From the NCBI GenBank assembly GCA_021464245.1, contig JADCRB010000031.1, forward strand, positions 392,762 through 456,761: a stretch of 64,000 bases of DNA, in the 5' to 3' direction. Of this stretch, positions 33,001 to 48,000 are shown in pieces. The notes below the pieces were generated by a model that saw nothing but the letters and a program-made list of their open reading frames with translations, was not told where the DNA came from and made no database searches. The stretch comes from Carallia brachiata (taxonomy: Eukaryota; Streptophyta; Magnoliopsida; Malpighiales; Rhizophoraceae). Each line of letters opens with the position of its first letter. The stretch's first letter is position 1. The translations under genes and the position numbers were made by a program.

Positions 33001-36000
33001 AATAAATATTGATACTGTAGAAGGGACATTTTCCTTAAGGTCAAAAGGCATTGGCTGACACATTGGGGTGTTATCTTTCAGTTGCGAAGGATAAAAAAAG
33101 TTGGGGAACTTACAACTTATAATATTGTGCCCTTGGAAGCGCCGTCATTTACAAATGTTATTGGAGCTTTTCCTGAAGTAAGTCATCTTCAAATGAAATA
33201 TACACTTCCCATATTGCTGCCTTTTTTTAGCTGAGTTGTTGTGTGTAATGGATTGATACTCACTTGTATTTTCACTTTCTTCGCTTTTTATGACTAGTGA
33301 TTTAAAAGTTATCCAATTTATTGATGTATGCTGCATTTTCAATTGGGAGTAATCATAGAAATATGTTCTCTCTCTGTATAATTTTGCAGGTTAGAGGGGC
33401 AATATCTGCCATTAGATACACAGAACATTTCCCCCGTCTTCCTGCTGACTTTGAGGTTTCTGGAGAGCGGGATGCTGATGTGTTCGATCTTCTTGAATAT
33501 GTATTGGCTTTCAGGTTTGTATAGAATCTCCATTTTGAACTGCTGTCAATTAAGCAATTGACTGTAGATTATTGTGGTTTAAAAGTTGCGTGATTGCAAT
33601 ATTTAAAGTTTGCATGTCAAAAACAGGGATCTACTACTTCAGTGTGTTTCCTCTTATGTCTGATACAGGAGTCCTTTCTTGTTATTTGTTTTACTCTGCT
33701 GCCCATTGTCCTTATTGGAGGATAATATTTGATCCATATCCTGGGCCTCACCTAACAGCTTAAGCTTTTAGGTTGAATGGTTTTATGACATGGTATCAGA
33801 GCCTTCATGACCTGGTGATCATGAGTTCAAATCCCGCTACCCTCACATTTAATTGTGAATTAATTATGAATTTGTGGTTTGTTTATACTTAAGGCCCAAG
33901 TGAGCCTAGTTTGTGCACGCTTCCAGCCCAAGTGAGTTGGGCTTTCGCGTGAGGGGGCGTATTGGAGTATAATATTTGATCCATATCCTGGGCCTCACCT
34001 AACAGCTTAAGCTTTTAGGTTGAATGGTTTCATGACAGTCCTAATTCACCGTTGGCTTATGGGAGTGAAAAGGCTTTGCTAGGTATTAAATCTCATTAAT
34101 AAGATTATGCAGAAAATTTTGCTGCACGAGTCCTAGAAGAACGACACTTTTGTTTAGCTAGATGCCTCACAGATGTTAGCTGAAAATTTTTAACATTGAA
34201 TGTTCATAATCCTTTTTTTTGGTCATGTTGCTGTTAACAATTTGTAATTGGACTTTCATGGTATTGTTCACACTAATGAGTTAAACTCATTTGGTTTAAT
34301 GGTTTCTACAAGCACCACTATTTCATGTCATGTATTGTCCTTTTTTATGTTGTTTACATGTGCATGCAAATGTATCTTACTCTGGTGTCAGTTATTCCCA
34401 AGGAGTATATTGGTTCTACCTTTTTCATTGTTATTTTGTGTTCAGTACCTCCTCCCTTTCTTTGCAGAATGACAATGTTAGAAATCAACGTGAAAATGTT
34501 GTGCTCACAATTGCAAATGCACAGTCACGACTTGGTATACCTGTGCAGGCTGATCCAGTGAGTGAATAATCAATTTTGTTGACTGTTTTACTTGCTTTTC
34601 TAAGACATTGGCTTGTAATTCTCTTGATGCCATGCTCATATTCTCTTTTATTTTTGGGTGGCAAAATTTTTTTGTATTTTCCTTCATAACGAATTGTTAT
34701 TAAGGACCCACAAGGTATTCAATGCTAAGCAGATGTTGGTAAATGGCACTTAAATTTCTGCATCACGATGGCCATATGGTGGATACTTGTGCTATTCTAT
34801 TAATGACAAATGATGTTGCCTGTTGAGAATGCACTTGAATTTGTTAAATTCGTGCCTTTTCTGGGATAGGGCATCAAAATATGAAGTCCTTGTTACTCTT
34901 TTTGAGATGCTTAGCTGAAAGAGGTGTGAACTGATAAATTTTAATGGAAATTTAACTTCAATTGTTATATATTCAGTAGATGTTTCTCAGATAGGACTTC
35001 ATGAGCTTTTCTGCATGAGTTGTATCAATTGGAGGTTTGTTTTTCAGATTTTAATAGCTTATAGCCAGGAATGAGAAAGGTGGAAGGTGGGATTTTGCAG
35101 TAGTAAGTGGCTAAGTTTTTCTTCCTTCTTTCTTCTTGCTGGCTGTAGAAAATTGATGAGAAGGCAATCAATGAGGTTTTCTTGAAGGTGCTGGATAACT
35201 ACATCAAGTGGTGCAAGTATTTGCGAATACGCCTTGCATATAATAGGTCACATCTCTAACTTCTGTTTATTGAAGGACTTAGTACATTTTTCTGCTTTTT
35301 TTTGAGTCATAAATTTGCTTTGTGCAGAATAGAAGCAATTACTAAGGACAGGAAGCTTTTTCTGGTTTCACTGTACTTTCTGATATGGGGTGAAGCTGCA
35401 AATGTCCGTTTCCTTCCTGAATGCATTTGTTATATATTTCACAACGTAAGTTTTCCATCTGGTTGTCATTTTCTCCTCGCATTAGCCACTCAATTATGTA
35501 AACTAGCTGGCTTCAGGCCTGTTTGGCTTAGCTGACTGCTTAGAACCCACAGTATGTGACAGACAACTTATTATCAAGTTAAAATTGGCTGCTTGTGCAT
35601 GAAATTGTGTTTGCAATATAACTAATAGCTATCGAAACAGTTGTTGATTCTCCAACAAGTGGCCAAATGCACTCCAACTGATTTTCAAAGGAGTTGTCAT
35701 AATCACTTTTTTCTCTGCACTCAATTTTGATCGTATGGAGTCTTCCAATCATCCAAGAGCCTGCTTTGTGGCCAAGTTGGCTGTTTTATGAGAGTAATTC
35801 TTGTATGGATGTAGATCCTGACAGTCTGTTTCTCACGTTTTGGTTTGTGGGCCATGGTTTTACCTACTGAAATGGCTGACTGTCGTTATTTTTTCCATGT
35901 TCAATCTAAACTGTCCTGAAAGAATTAACAGTTAATGCTTTGAGTGAGAGGTTATAATGCTTGAAACTTTTGGCTGTATCCTGACATGGCACTTGCAACA

Positions 36001-39000
36001 GCGATGAATGCCAAGCCACTTAATTTTTTGTGGGCTCTTACTAAGATTGTGAGCAAAAAGAGTATCTGGTCTCAGGATAATTGTGCTCCTTGGTTTACTT
36101 TCTTTTCAGTGGTCTTTCCTTTGTAGTTGCTACTTATAAGTGAAATGAAAATGCTAATTTGCTACTGATGGTTATCAAAACATTTTTTCCTTTGTCAATG
36201 TGCTTTAGGCATTAATGAAAGCATTCTTATCCATGCTTTTCAGATGGCCAAGGAGTTAGATGCAATATTGGATCATGGAGAAGCTAATCGTGCTGCTAGC
36301 TGTATAAGTGACAGTGGTTCTGTGTCCTTCCTTGAGCAAATCATTTGTCCTATATATGATACAATGGCATCGGTCAGTGGAATATATTTTGATTTCTTTT
36401 ATAAATGGTGTATGAAGTTTAGATGGGATCATATGATGTTTGCTGACAAATCTGTACTGTTGACCTTCGATTTTTTGTATTAGATGTGTGGTCTCGTTCT
36501 GTTGAGATGCATTTGAAGCCTTTGATGGAATTTAAGTGGCTCTTCTATTAGATTACCTTCTTTCGAATAGTTTGTTTCTTCTGTCTGTGTTTTTTTCTAA
36601 TGGTAAATGGACATCATGAATCGTCAGTTTCTATTCTTTTGTTTGATTGTTTTGTCATTTTTGTTTTGGTACTATTAGGTGAAATTGATTCTCTAGTTAC
36701 TTCGGGGGAATATTAGGTTAACTTTTGATATGGAGTTGATTTTGCCTTTCTGCAACTTTGATACACAAATGTACTTTTCAATAAGGTATTGTTAATTGCA
36801 TGCAGGAAGTTGAACGGAATAATGGTGGCAAAGCTTCACATTCAGCATGGAGGAATTATGATGACTTCAATGAATATTTTGGTTTGTATTCTGTGGGGTA
36901 ATGTTATAATTGTTTCAGTTATGATTTCTGACAGGGTTTCATATTCTTACTTCTTGTTTATCTGTAGGTCACCTGCTTGCTTTGAGTTGGCCTGGCGGCC
37001 AATGAGAAAAGATTCACCATTTTTTCTGAAGCCTAAAGGATGGAAAAGGGTAGGCTCTCTTGGCATTAACTATCCAAAACTTGTCCAGAACTAGATATTT
37101 GGTCTTCTGTGATCTTTGAAATTCAAAAGAGATGCTACAGAGAGCGGAATTAAACATTGTGTGTGTGTGTGTGTGTGTTACTCTATTGCTTCTAATCCTT
37201 GCAAATCTAGGTCAGTATTGACGCTATTCAGAACTTTTTTTAAGCAACATTTAATGCACAAACTGTAATGCATCATACATTTGTCATTGTTTACATAAAA
37301 GAGTCAGTTTTATTTTTTCTTTTGTAACATCATCTTATACTAGGACCAAAAAATTGCCAGTTTTGCATTCTTTAGCTTGATTGTTTTTGCTAGATTGCAT
37401 GAGAACATTGTTCTCTGTGTAGTCTTTTGGTTTGCATTCAATAGGAATTCCAATGACTTGATATTCTGGTATTGATGGATAAATTCACTGACCTACCTAG
37501 TATGTCATTAGTTTCATAATATGCTAGTTATTTGGCGAGTACTACTCTTTGAAGGATTTTGAAATTGTAGGTTTAGCAACCTGTATGTTGGTTAGATATT
37601 AGTAATTAATGCCAATTAATGCATCTTTATCAGGACTTGAGATTTTATAAAGTAACATGGAATTAACATACTATTTTGTATTTTCAATTGGATGGTTGGT
37701 TATCAATGGGCAATTCTGGATGAAGGAAGTGTTGTCTGTTATATCCAGTTTTTTTAGCACATTTTTTGTATATACTGAACCTTCATCCCTCTCCTGCTAA
37801 TAATTATGCGATATATTTTCTGCTTCATAATTTGGCAGACTGGGAAAAGCTCTTTTGTTGAGCACCGTACATTTCTTCACTTATATCGGAGTTTCCATCG
37901 ACTTTGGATCTTCCTAGCTTTGATGTTCCAGGTTGAAATTGTGCTTCTTAATTTATGTATTATATTTTGTCCTTGGTTTTAGTTGTTCATTTTCTCATAG
38001 AATTTTTCTCATTGGCTGCAGGCTTTGACTATCATAGCATTCAATCATGGGCATATTGATTTGGATACCTTTAAAGTAATACTTAGTATTGGGCCAGTAT
38101 TTGCTATCATGAACTTCGTAAAAAGTATGTTTTGACCATCGAGTTTTGTAATTAGGATTTTTTATGCAATCTTGATGTCATCATATCATATTTTAGGACT
38201 TTGGCCAACATTTCCTTGTTAATTTGGTTGCTGCTTATGCAGGTTGTCTAGATGTCCTACTTATGTTTGGGGCTTACTCCACAGCGAGGGCCATGGCTAT
38301 CTCAAGGCTTGTCATTAGGTTTTTCTGGGGTGGTGCTTCATCAGTGGGATAACATATCTCTATGTGTGAGTACCTGCTGTTATTCCCATTATCATAATTT
38401 GATAGACTTAATGAATTATTGTTATTGCCATATGTGTGTTTTTTCACACCGCATCAAAATCTGGCAGGCTGGTTCTTAAGGAAAGAAATCAGCAAGATGC
38501 AAATTCATTCTATTTTCGAGTGTATATGCTTGTGTTGGGTGTCTATGCAGCTGTGCGTCTGGTCTTTGCACTGCTACTCAAAATTCCGGCTTGTCATGCT
38601 CTCTCAAATATTTCTGATCAATCATTCTTTCAGTTTTTCAAATGGATTTATCAGGTAAGTCAAAGTTGAATCTGTCAAACAAAAAATTGCATCCAAACAT
38701 ACCAGTGATTGGTATAACTGCTTCTAGATTATGATGACGAATTCCTTACTGTAATATGAATTCTTTATTTCAGGAACGCTACTTTGTCGGACGTGGTCTT
38801 TTTGAGAGTATGAGCGATTATTTCAGGTTTTCTTTAAATTTTACTCAATTTTACTGCTTAGCTAACAATGGAGAGGCAAGGCTTTTTTTTTTTTTTAAAT
38901 ATCCCGTCATTGTCTGAGGCTGACACTGGGTAAACATGAAGTAAAATTACACTGCCTTGGAAAATGAACTACTTGTATTCCTGTTCCTTGGTTATATTGA

Positions 39001-42000
39001 ATGCGATGAATTGGATTTTTTATGTTCTTGTTTAACCTTTTGTTCGCGGAGATTGATTTTGGTAAGTTCTTACCATGCATTCCGTTCCTGAATCTACAAT
39101 TTCTTGCACGTGTGATTTCTTCTCCGTAGTAGCAATTATTGTATCGGAGAATAAATTTTGAAAGCTTCATTGCATGTAATTTTTTTCTTTTCTTTCTCCT
39201 CCTATTTCCTCCAATCTATTCCTTCTCTCTTTTTCTTGCTCTAATTATGTTCAAATTGCTGTAGGTATGTCCTCTTTTGGTTGGTAATCTTTGTAAGCAA
39301 ATTTACATTTGCTTACTTTCTCCAGGCAAGCTGCTATGCCCATATTTTGAGTTGGATGCCAAAAGCATCCCATTGCGATTTAAACAGGGATTAAAATTCT
39401 GCATTTATTCGAAATAATTTTAAATCATTACTGTACATTTGCTCTGGTGCAGATTAGACCCCTTGTCAGACCCACCAACATTATCAGGGACATTCCTTCT
39501 TTCCAATACTCATGGCATGATTTAATATCAAAGAGTATGCTTGTCATTTATTTTACTAGTTTGGAACATTGCTAGTTTGCTAACGGTGGAAATAGCAAAT
39601 GATAAGAAATATATAAATTCTCATAGTTTATCTCTAGAGAAAAATCCAAAATGGTCCCATGACCATCATTTGACTTTTATCTTTCTGACTTCTGTTTTAA
39701 ATTTTTGCAGACAATAATAATGCCTTGACCATAGCTAGCCTCTGGGCTCCTGTTGTGGCTGTGAGTATTTTATTTCTCTGTAGCGTTATGCATGTAGAAA
39801 AGGAATTGACTCTAATTGGTGGAAGAACACCAAATTCTGCTTTTAATGTTCTTTTATTATGTGTTGAGAAAATGAAGTAAAATAATTTGGGTAAGCTTCC
39901 GGTCATCGGAGGACACATGCATATTGGCATGGATTCCCATTTTCTAGCTTCTATTGGTTAGCGACTTTATACCTTGGGACATTTTTTTTGGCAACATGCA
40001 AAATGCACCAAAAAGAAATATCTCACAAAAGGTCACCATGGAAATGTTAATTAACCGGTTGCATATGGACATAACAATATTACTTGATAACACTATTCCC
40101 TTTTTTTTTCTCCAGATATATCTCATGGACATCCATATATGGTACACTCTCTTGTCAGCTATTGTTGGTGGTGTAATGGGTGCAAGAGCTCGTTTAGGCG
40201 AGGTATCATATGGCTTTATGGCATGGTCATTTAAGTAACTTTGGTAGCTTGTGGACATCTTATATTGTTTTCCTTTTTCCACGAGATACTACTAACTTCA
40301 ATTTCTTGTTTCCTTTTATTCTTGCCGTGTTTATTGCTTAATGCTGAGTCATGGCAGATACGTTCACTTGAAATGGTGCATAAACGTTTTGAGAGTTTCC
40401 CAGAGGCTTTTGTCAAGAATCTTGTCTCTCCACCAGGAAGAAGGTAGGTGTTAAACTACACCGACACAATTGGATACTGTATAGAGTGTTTGGCTATAGG
40501 CATACATTTTTATAATATTTGTGTACTTTAAAATTGAGGCTGGTGGTACTATTTTTAAGAGTTGATCTTCTGCAAGATGCTGTGCAAGTCTGATCATGCT
40601 TATTTTCTATGTCAAAAGGTATATTGTGGGGCATGGTGTTATTAACACCATGTTAACTCCCTAATACCTACATAAGATTTGAACGACAACATGCAGCTAC
40701 TAGAGTTGGTCGTATTCTTGAAATATGGCTTTGCTAGGTTAAGTGACATTTCTTAGTCTATAAGTTTTTTAGTGCACTGTTTGGCTAAACTGATGGTTTC
40801 TGATGGGACTGATCAAATTTGTTGGCAATTGAGGGTTTGCTCTTTAGTCGAGGTTATGCGACGAGGTTTTGTCGTCACATAAATTCCTGGGTCTATTTAT
40901 GTTTAGTTGTTGCTCTATTGTTGCATTTCTTTTGATATAGCCATTTTATGATGTTTCCTTTCTCTTGGTTTTAATTGTGTTGGTCCCTGCAGTGCTTACT
41001 GGTTTTCTTTATAAATTGGTATTTTAAGTGTAGTCAGTGGTTTGATATCTGTAATTTTTATATAATTGCTGCATGCCCTCTAGCATATCTGTGTACTAAC
41101 TTTTCAGTCGATGTTCTTGCACAGGATTTCATTCAGCCCACAAGCATCTCAGGTTATCAATCCATTTCATGTGTTTTTCTTTTCTGAATAGTTTTTTGTT
41201 TTTAGAGAGCATCTAACAAACAGGATGTTGTGACAGTCAATTCAAAGAGTTTTATTTCTGATTTTGTTTGTCTGTTGGATATTGACTGCTATATAAATAG
41301 TGGAACATATCACTTTGGAAAATAAAATAAGTGTCGTGTGGAATTTCCATATAGAATGTTGTTCTTAGTTCACCTAGGCATTTGTAGCTATGGGATACTT
41401 GTTAACCCCCATGCACCAGCTGGCTGGACACTCAAAATTGTTTTTGATGACTCTTCCATCGAAATCAGTTGTGACATAAAATTTTTCTTACCTTTATTTT
41501 CAGAGAAGAAGCAAAGTAATATTAGCATTATGTTTTGTCTTGTTTATTTGGAATAAATCAGGAAAAATTTTCTTTAAACAGAAGATATGGATACAATTTA
41601 CACATGACTGATGGCATTCGTGTCAACTTTTGATGCAAAACATGTTTCAGTTTTTTGTTTTTGTTAGTTTTCTAAAAAGGATGCTTATTGCATGTTTTAC
41701 ATATATTATTTGTTCTGTTGAACTAATCAAGGGTTTGGGAGACCTGCAATATGCCTAGTTGTTTCTGTTGAGAGCTAAAACTCATCATATTTGCGATTGG
41801 ATTACTTTCGGCATTTTTAGATGGCGTATATCTTCTCTCCACGTAGCATAAAGTTTGTGTAACATCTTAATCCTGTTTGTGTGTTACACTTTTGTTAATA
41901 TATTCTGTGCAGGAATCTCAAGAGATGAAGAGAGCATATGCAGCAATGTTTGCTCCTTTCTGGAATGAGATAATTAAAAGCTTACGTGAGGAAGATTATA

Positions 42001-45000
42001 TTAGTAACAGGTAGATATTTTTTGCATGATATATTCCTTTTTTATGCTTTCATTTTCCTCCTCATCCATTGTTCACTTTTATTGTTCTTGTTTTTCCAGG
42101 GAGATGGACTTACTCTCCATTCCTAGCAATACAGGAAGCCTAAGATTGGCTCAATGGCCTTTGTTTCTATTAAGCAGTAAGGTATGTCTAATTTTTGGTC
42201 AGCTAAAATACTATCTCTGATTATCTTCTGTATCATATAGAAATGAAATTCTTTATAACTTTTCAGATCCTGTTGGCGGTTGATTTGGCTGTGGACTGCA
42301 GAGATACACAAGCTGATCTTTGGAACAGAATACGTAGGGATGAATACATGGCATATGCAGTTGAAGAGTGCTACTATAGTGTAGAGAAAATTTTGCATTC
42401 CCTGGTTGATGGTGAAGGAAGGCTCTGGTATATATCTTTTTTAAGTATTTATGTTCTCTGGAAGTCTTTCCCCCCTCTTTTCTTGCTAAGTTTGTGAATT
42501 CGCTTGTTTTGGTCCTCCATATCATGATTTGTTGGGTATTCAGATATTTATTCTGTTTTCTTTTCTCTACTGGTAGGGTTGAAAGGATCTTCCGTGAGAT
42601 TAACAACAGCATATCGGAGAAGTCACTTGTCATCACTTTATCGCTTAAGAAGCTTCCTCTTGTATTGTCAAGATTTACTGCACTAACTGGACTCCTGGTA
42701 ATTTTAGCAATATGTATGCATAATAATGTGCCATAACATAATATATTATGGTATAATGTCTATATGATGGTTTTTGTCTTTATCCCATTAAGTGTAATAA
42801 ACAAATAAGTAAAAAAATTTCGATTCTGTTTACTGTCAGATAGTTGTATATGATGCATCTGCTGAGATATTCCATCAATGTGTGGTGTTAGGCTGTTAGC
42901 CCTCTTCACATTGATTTTCTCCTTGAATAGATTTGACAAGGGCGTTTTGGCACATATTCAGTTGCACAGCATGGTCTTTTTTATTTACTTTTTATGTTAA
43001 TGCTTTTTTTGTTTTCGGGTGGGATTGGGAACTGTGGGTGTGATTCTTTCTGTTTATCTGTTTCCGCACCTCTATTTTTGATAGAATCTCTTTTAGCACA
43101 AAAAGCAGATACTGCTGATGATGAAAAGTGAGGATGCATGCACTAGAATAAGGGTGCGAGTATGTCTGCTGAAATATATGGGAAAAAAAAGGAGTGAAAC
43201 AGTTATGCCTGTGAGAATTAAGTGCAGCTCTTATTGCTATCTATGCCTATTTTACCTGGAAAATTGAATATGAATCATAGTGTAAATGTTGCAGCCTCGG
43301 GCATGGGGTTATGGGTCCAGGTTTGGTTGGTCTAAGGATCAAGCCATCCCTTGACAAGCCAAGTCTTAGTTGTTCTTGAACAGCCAAGTTTTAGTTTTTT
43401 TTTCCCTGGTTATATTTTCATTTGAAAGAAAATTACTTGTGTGTCAGATAAGGAATGAGACTCCTGAACTTGCCAGAGGTGCTGCAAAAGCTGTATTTGA
43501 GTTCTATGAGGTTGTTACACATGATTTGCTGTCCTCTGACCTAAGGTATAGTAGCTTGTCACTCGTGGTTGAAAGTTGAAAGTACTAAATGGTAGTACTC
43601 TACGAGAGTCCAAAGGTTGGTCTTTAAATCTAATACTACAGAGAGCAGCTTGATACTTGGAACATTTTAGCTCGAGCGAGGAATGAAGGGCGTCTGTTTT
43701 CCAGGATAGAATGGCCAAAGGATCCAGAAATTGTGAGCATATTTGAATCATCTCCTCCTTTTTTAACATTTTCACTCTTAATTTTTTCATAGCAGTTCAC
43801 ATTTACATTGGTTTTGTTTCCTCTTTTTTGTTGCTACAGAAGGAGCAGGTGAAGCGATTGCACCTTCTTCTCACTGTAAAGGATTCTGCAGCCAATATAC
43901 CCAAAAACATTGAGGCAGGAAGAAGATTGGAGTTCTTCACTAATTCACTATTTATGGATATGCCTTCAGCAAAGCCAGTTGCAGAAATGATTCCATTTTG
44001 GTAATCATGATCTAACATGTTAATTTTGTCTTGTTAGCTTCTTTTGCTTTTATTGACACTTTTCTTCCTGCTTGAGCATAGTGTCTTCACGCCATATTAC
44101 AGCGAGACCGTGCTTTATAGTTCCTCTGAATTGCGCGTTGAAAATGAGGATGGAATATCTACACTTTTCTATCTTCAGAAAATTTTTCCAGGTATCATAA
44201 TTTTTGCAATTTTTTTCGACTCTCTCTCTCTCTCTCAGTCTCTGTTTTTCACATGCACGCACACCAGTACTTTCTTGCCTCTATGGGTTCCTTTTCTCAT
44301 TATCTAGCGTAACTAGCCAGAATCTGTGTTCCACTGCTGGGAATAATATTTCAGTTCCCCAATTTGTCTCATTTTTTGGCTTATTTTTTACACTTAACAT
44401 AAAAATGTTTTATTTTGTTTCCTTCCCACTCATAATATTTCTCTCTTAGCTTGTCACCACTGTCCATCTGATTCATGACTTATATTCTATCTGATATCTT
44501 AGATGAATGGGAGAATTTCTTGGAACGAATCGGAAGAGGAGAATCTGCTGGGGATGTGGAACTTCATGAAAGTGATTCTTTGGAGCTTCGGTTTTGGGCA
44601 TCTTATCGTGGCCAAACTCTAGCTCGTACTGGTTAGAACCTTTTTTCCCCCTCCAATTTTTGGTTACTGGCTTAATAATTCAATTGTATCATGTGGTGTT
44701 ATGGTTTCATTTTATTTTACTTCGATGTTCATGGTATGGCCAGCGAGTGCTTGTTTGTGAATCTTCCTAATGGCATTGTTTTTCTGTGGAGATGCAGTAC
44801 GTGGTATGATGTACTATAGAAGGGCTTTAATGTTGCAAAGCTACTTAGAAAGGAGATCAGTTGGAGGTACTTGCTTTTGACCTTCTTTTACTATGTTAAT
44901 TAAATGATGGGTGGGCAGTCTGTAATATACCAACTCAGTTTGCTTGTATTTGTAGTGGATGATTATTCCCAGAGAGATTTTCAAACGTCTCAAGGTTTCG

Positions 45001-48000
45001 AATTGTCACGAGAATCACGTGCACAAGCTGATCTGAAGTTTACTTATGTGGTCTCATGCCAAATTTATGGGCAACAGAAGCAGAGAAAAGCACCAGAGGC
45101 TGCTGATATTGCTCTTTTGTTGCAGCGGTAAATTCTTTTTTGCCACCTAATTATTTCCTGTCTTGAATCTTATTCTATTTATTTATATTTTGCAACAACT
45201 CGTTAATTGCTTTATGTCGTCATATTAGAACTGATTGCACTGTTCACTAATCCTGTTAGGTGGGAATAGCAATGGGTTCCAAATTGCCTGTTGCGTTTCA
45301 TGTTCTCTGCTAAATTGTAATCCCAGATTTAAGTGTGTAAGCTATTTCATCTACAAAAATGTAATAGAAAGTCTTTTATGGTGTGATAAAATGGAGGGTA
45401 TACCGTGAAATTTTATGATTAGTTGACCAATGCAGTATCTTCTCCTTTGTATTTCAATGGCCCTCTATTGTTTTCAAAGAGGTTTCTGGGAAAGTGAATC
45501 CGTAGTTCTTGTTCCATGAAACTGATATGGACTGGATCTTTTTACTACCAACAATTGCAGAAACATTTAGTTGATCGCATGGCATTTGTGCCTCAAAGAG
45601 GCATCTGTTACCTGGGATATCATCAGCTTGCAAGCTTTCATTACAGTGTTGGCTCAAGCATTCGTCTATTTAACCAAGATCAAATGTTTTAGGGATTGGC
45701 ATATCTGAATCTCACGAGGTCAGATGTTGCAAAACTAAGACATCTGAATAGACCTGACCATGGGCTAGTTCCTAAGAAACTGGTGGATTGAGATGTTCAT
45801 GTGAATAATGTTTGGTTTTACGTGGACATGTTTATCGCCTTTTCTGAATTTAAAAATCCGAATATTGAACACCCCAATCAGCTTAGCTTTTCACAATTTT
45901 TTATTGTAACTTACAAGGCTGAGATAGATCATTGTCTAAAATTCTTCAGTGCAATCTAGGAAGTTATTCCTCTAATTCTGGAGATTCTTTGTTGCATTTC
46001 ATGCCTCAACATCCTAGGGATATATTTCCATGTTGCAAACAATATATCATGCTTTTAGGTCCGTCCAGTACATGTGTTTATTTGTTTCAGCTTCATGTTT
46101 TAAGCAATGAGGCACTTCGGGTTGCATTCATACATATGGAGGAGACTGGATCGGCTGATGGAAAGGTATCAAAGGAGTTTTACTCAAAGCTTGTAAAAGC
46201 TGATATACATGGAAAAGATCAGGTAAGTAATTGCTCCTGTTTGACTGAATGTCTGTTCCATGGTTTGTATTTTCTTGTACAGTAAAATTTGGTTTTGCTT
46301 TAATGCTCTTTATGTGCCATTTTCTTTTTTGAAAGCCATATAGTAACGTGTTGATTATTAATTTTCGTGGCTATTTTTTTTTTTCTCAAATTTCACGAGT
46401 AAAAGTTTCTGTTTGTATTGTGCGGTTGCATTTTCTTTTTTCTATTATTTCTCAAGTTCTTCCATCCTGTCTACAGGAGATATATTCAATCAAACTTCCT
46501 GGAGACCCAAAACTTGGAGAAGGGAAGCCTGAGAACCAAAACCATGCTATAATTTTCACTCGTGGTGAAGCCATCCAAACTATTGACATGAATCAGGTAT
46601 ATGCTAAATCTAATTTTATTCCTTGGGAAGTTGGATCTGCTCAATTTACTGGAATTGAATTGTTGATATTTGTTTTTCATGTGGTTGGAGGTTGAGGTTG
46701 CTAGAGACTGATTACGAATTTCCATGTAACCATTGCAATATTTATTTCAGTTATGCTTCTTATGCATGTATCATAACATGTATGCAACTTTGCCATGGCT
46801 CTGTTTGGAAAGCTTAACGAAGAAGCACTTTCCGTTCAAACTAGGGAATATTAATCAAGTGTGAACAATGTAGAAAATGCTAAAGGAGGTGGAACATTTA
46901 GGTGGTAGTTTCTAGACTTATTCTGTTGGATGGGATGATTTGGCTCGTTCATTTAGTACTCTTTTTCCTGTTGAATTTGATGAAGATACTTGATGGTTCC
47001 ATTCCAACTCATTGGGTTCTTCCAGCTGATGATGCATAATTTTTGTCAGCTGGACCATCTGTATTATTGCCTCTTGCTCCAGATTATTGTGCCATGTGGT
47101 ATAGAGGTTAGGCTCATTGTGTGCAATCTGATGTTGATGGATGCTGAATAACATCGTACCCTTGTCCAACCTGGGCTTGAAATTCCGTGAATGTTCCCTT
47201 TCTATTATTTACTTTACTTGAATGAAAAGTGAGTCTGCGTGCCTCTACTTTCTTGGCACAGCCTGTTGCTCTAAAAAAACAATGTGGGGTCATCTTATTG
47301 TTTTGCATTTGTTTAGGATAACTACCTGGAAGAGGCAGTGAAGATTAGAAATCTTCTTGAAGAATTTCGAGCAAATCACGGCATTCGACCTCCAACTATT
47401 CTTGGTGTAAGAGAGCATATATTTACGGGAAGGTTTGGCTTGCTTGTCCTCGACAAAATTGCACTTTGTTGTGTTGGCGTGGGGATGATTTTGCTCATCA
47501 TTTGTGGATGTATTATGCAGTGTCTCATCTTTAGCCTGGTTCATGTCCAATCAAGAGACAAGCTTTGTAACATTGGGTCAACGCGTGCTAGCAAATCCTC
47601 TCAAGTGAGTTGTTTAAATGTGTGCGTTGTGCTATGAAGATAAGACGAATAAATGAGATTACTTGCCTGATATTGTGATGTTATGTGATGCGCTGACTTA
47701 AGTGATAGACTTGTGCTTCACAATACATTGGGGCAACAATTTGAGTTCTGACCTTTCTTTGACCTAAAACTCTGAAAGCATCTGACAAGTAGAAATGATT
47801 GTTTTGTTTAATCGGGCATTGACTTAACATTCCTTTTTTTCCCTGTTTATGCTTGCAAGAACTAGAATATGTAACATCCTTAAAATCCTTAAATTAAAAT
47901 ATGTGAGATATTTGCCTAAAGATTGTTTGATGAGTGCATTCTGTCATATGCATTGATTTGTTTCTACTGAGAAGTGTCTTTTGCGCCACTTTGCCACAAA

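Noticed and set aside
33785..33810. A tRNA fragment or tRNA gene at TGGTATCAGAGCC
   Set aside because: It is the complement of the tRNA 3' end, abuts a terminal repeat, and no cloverleaf follows. It is a primer-binding site.
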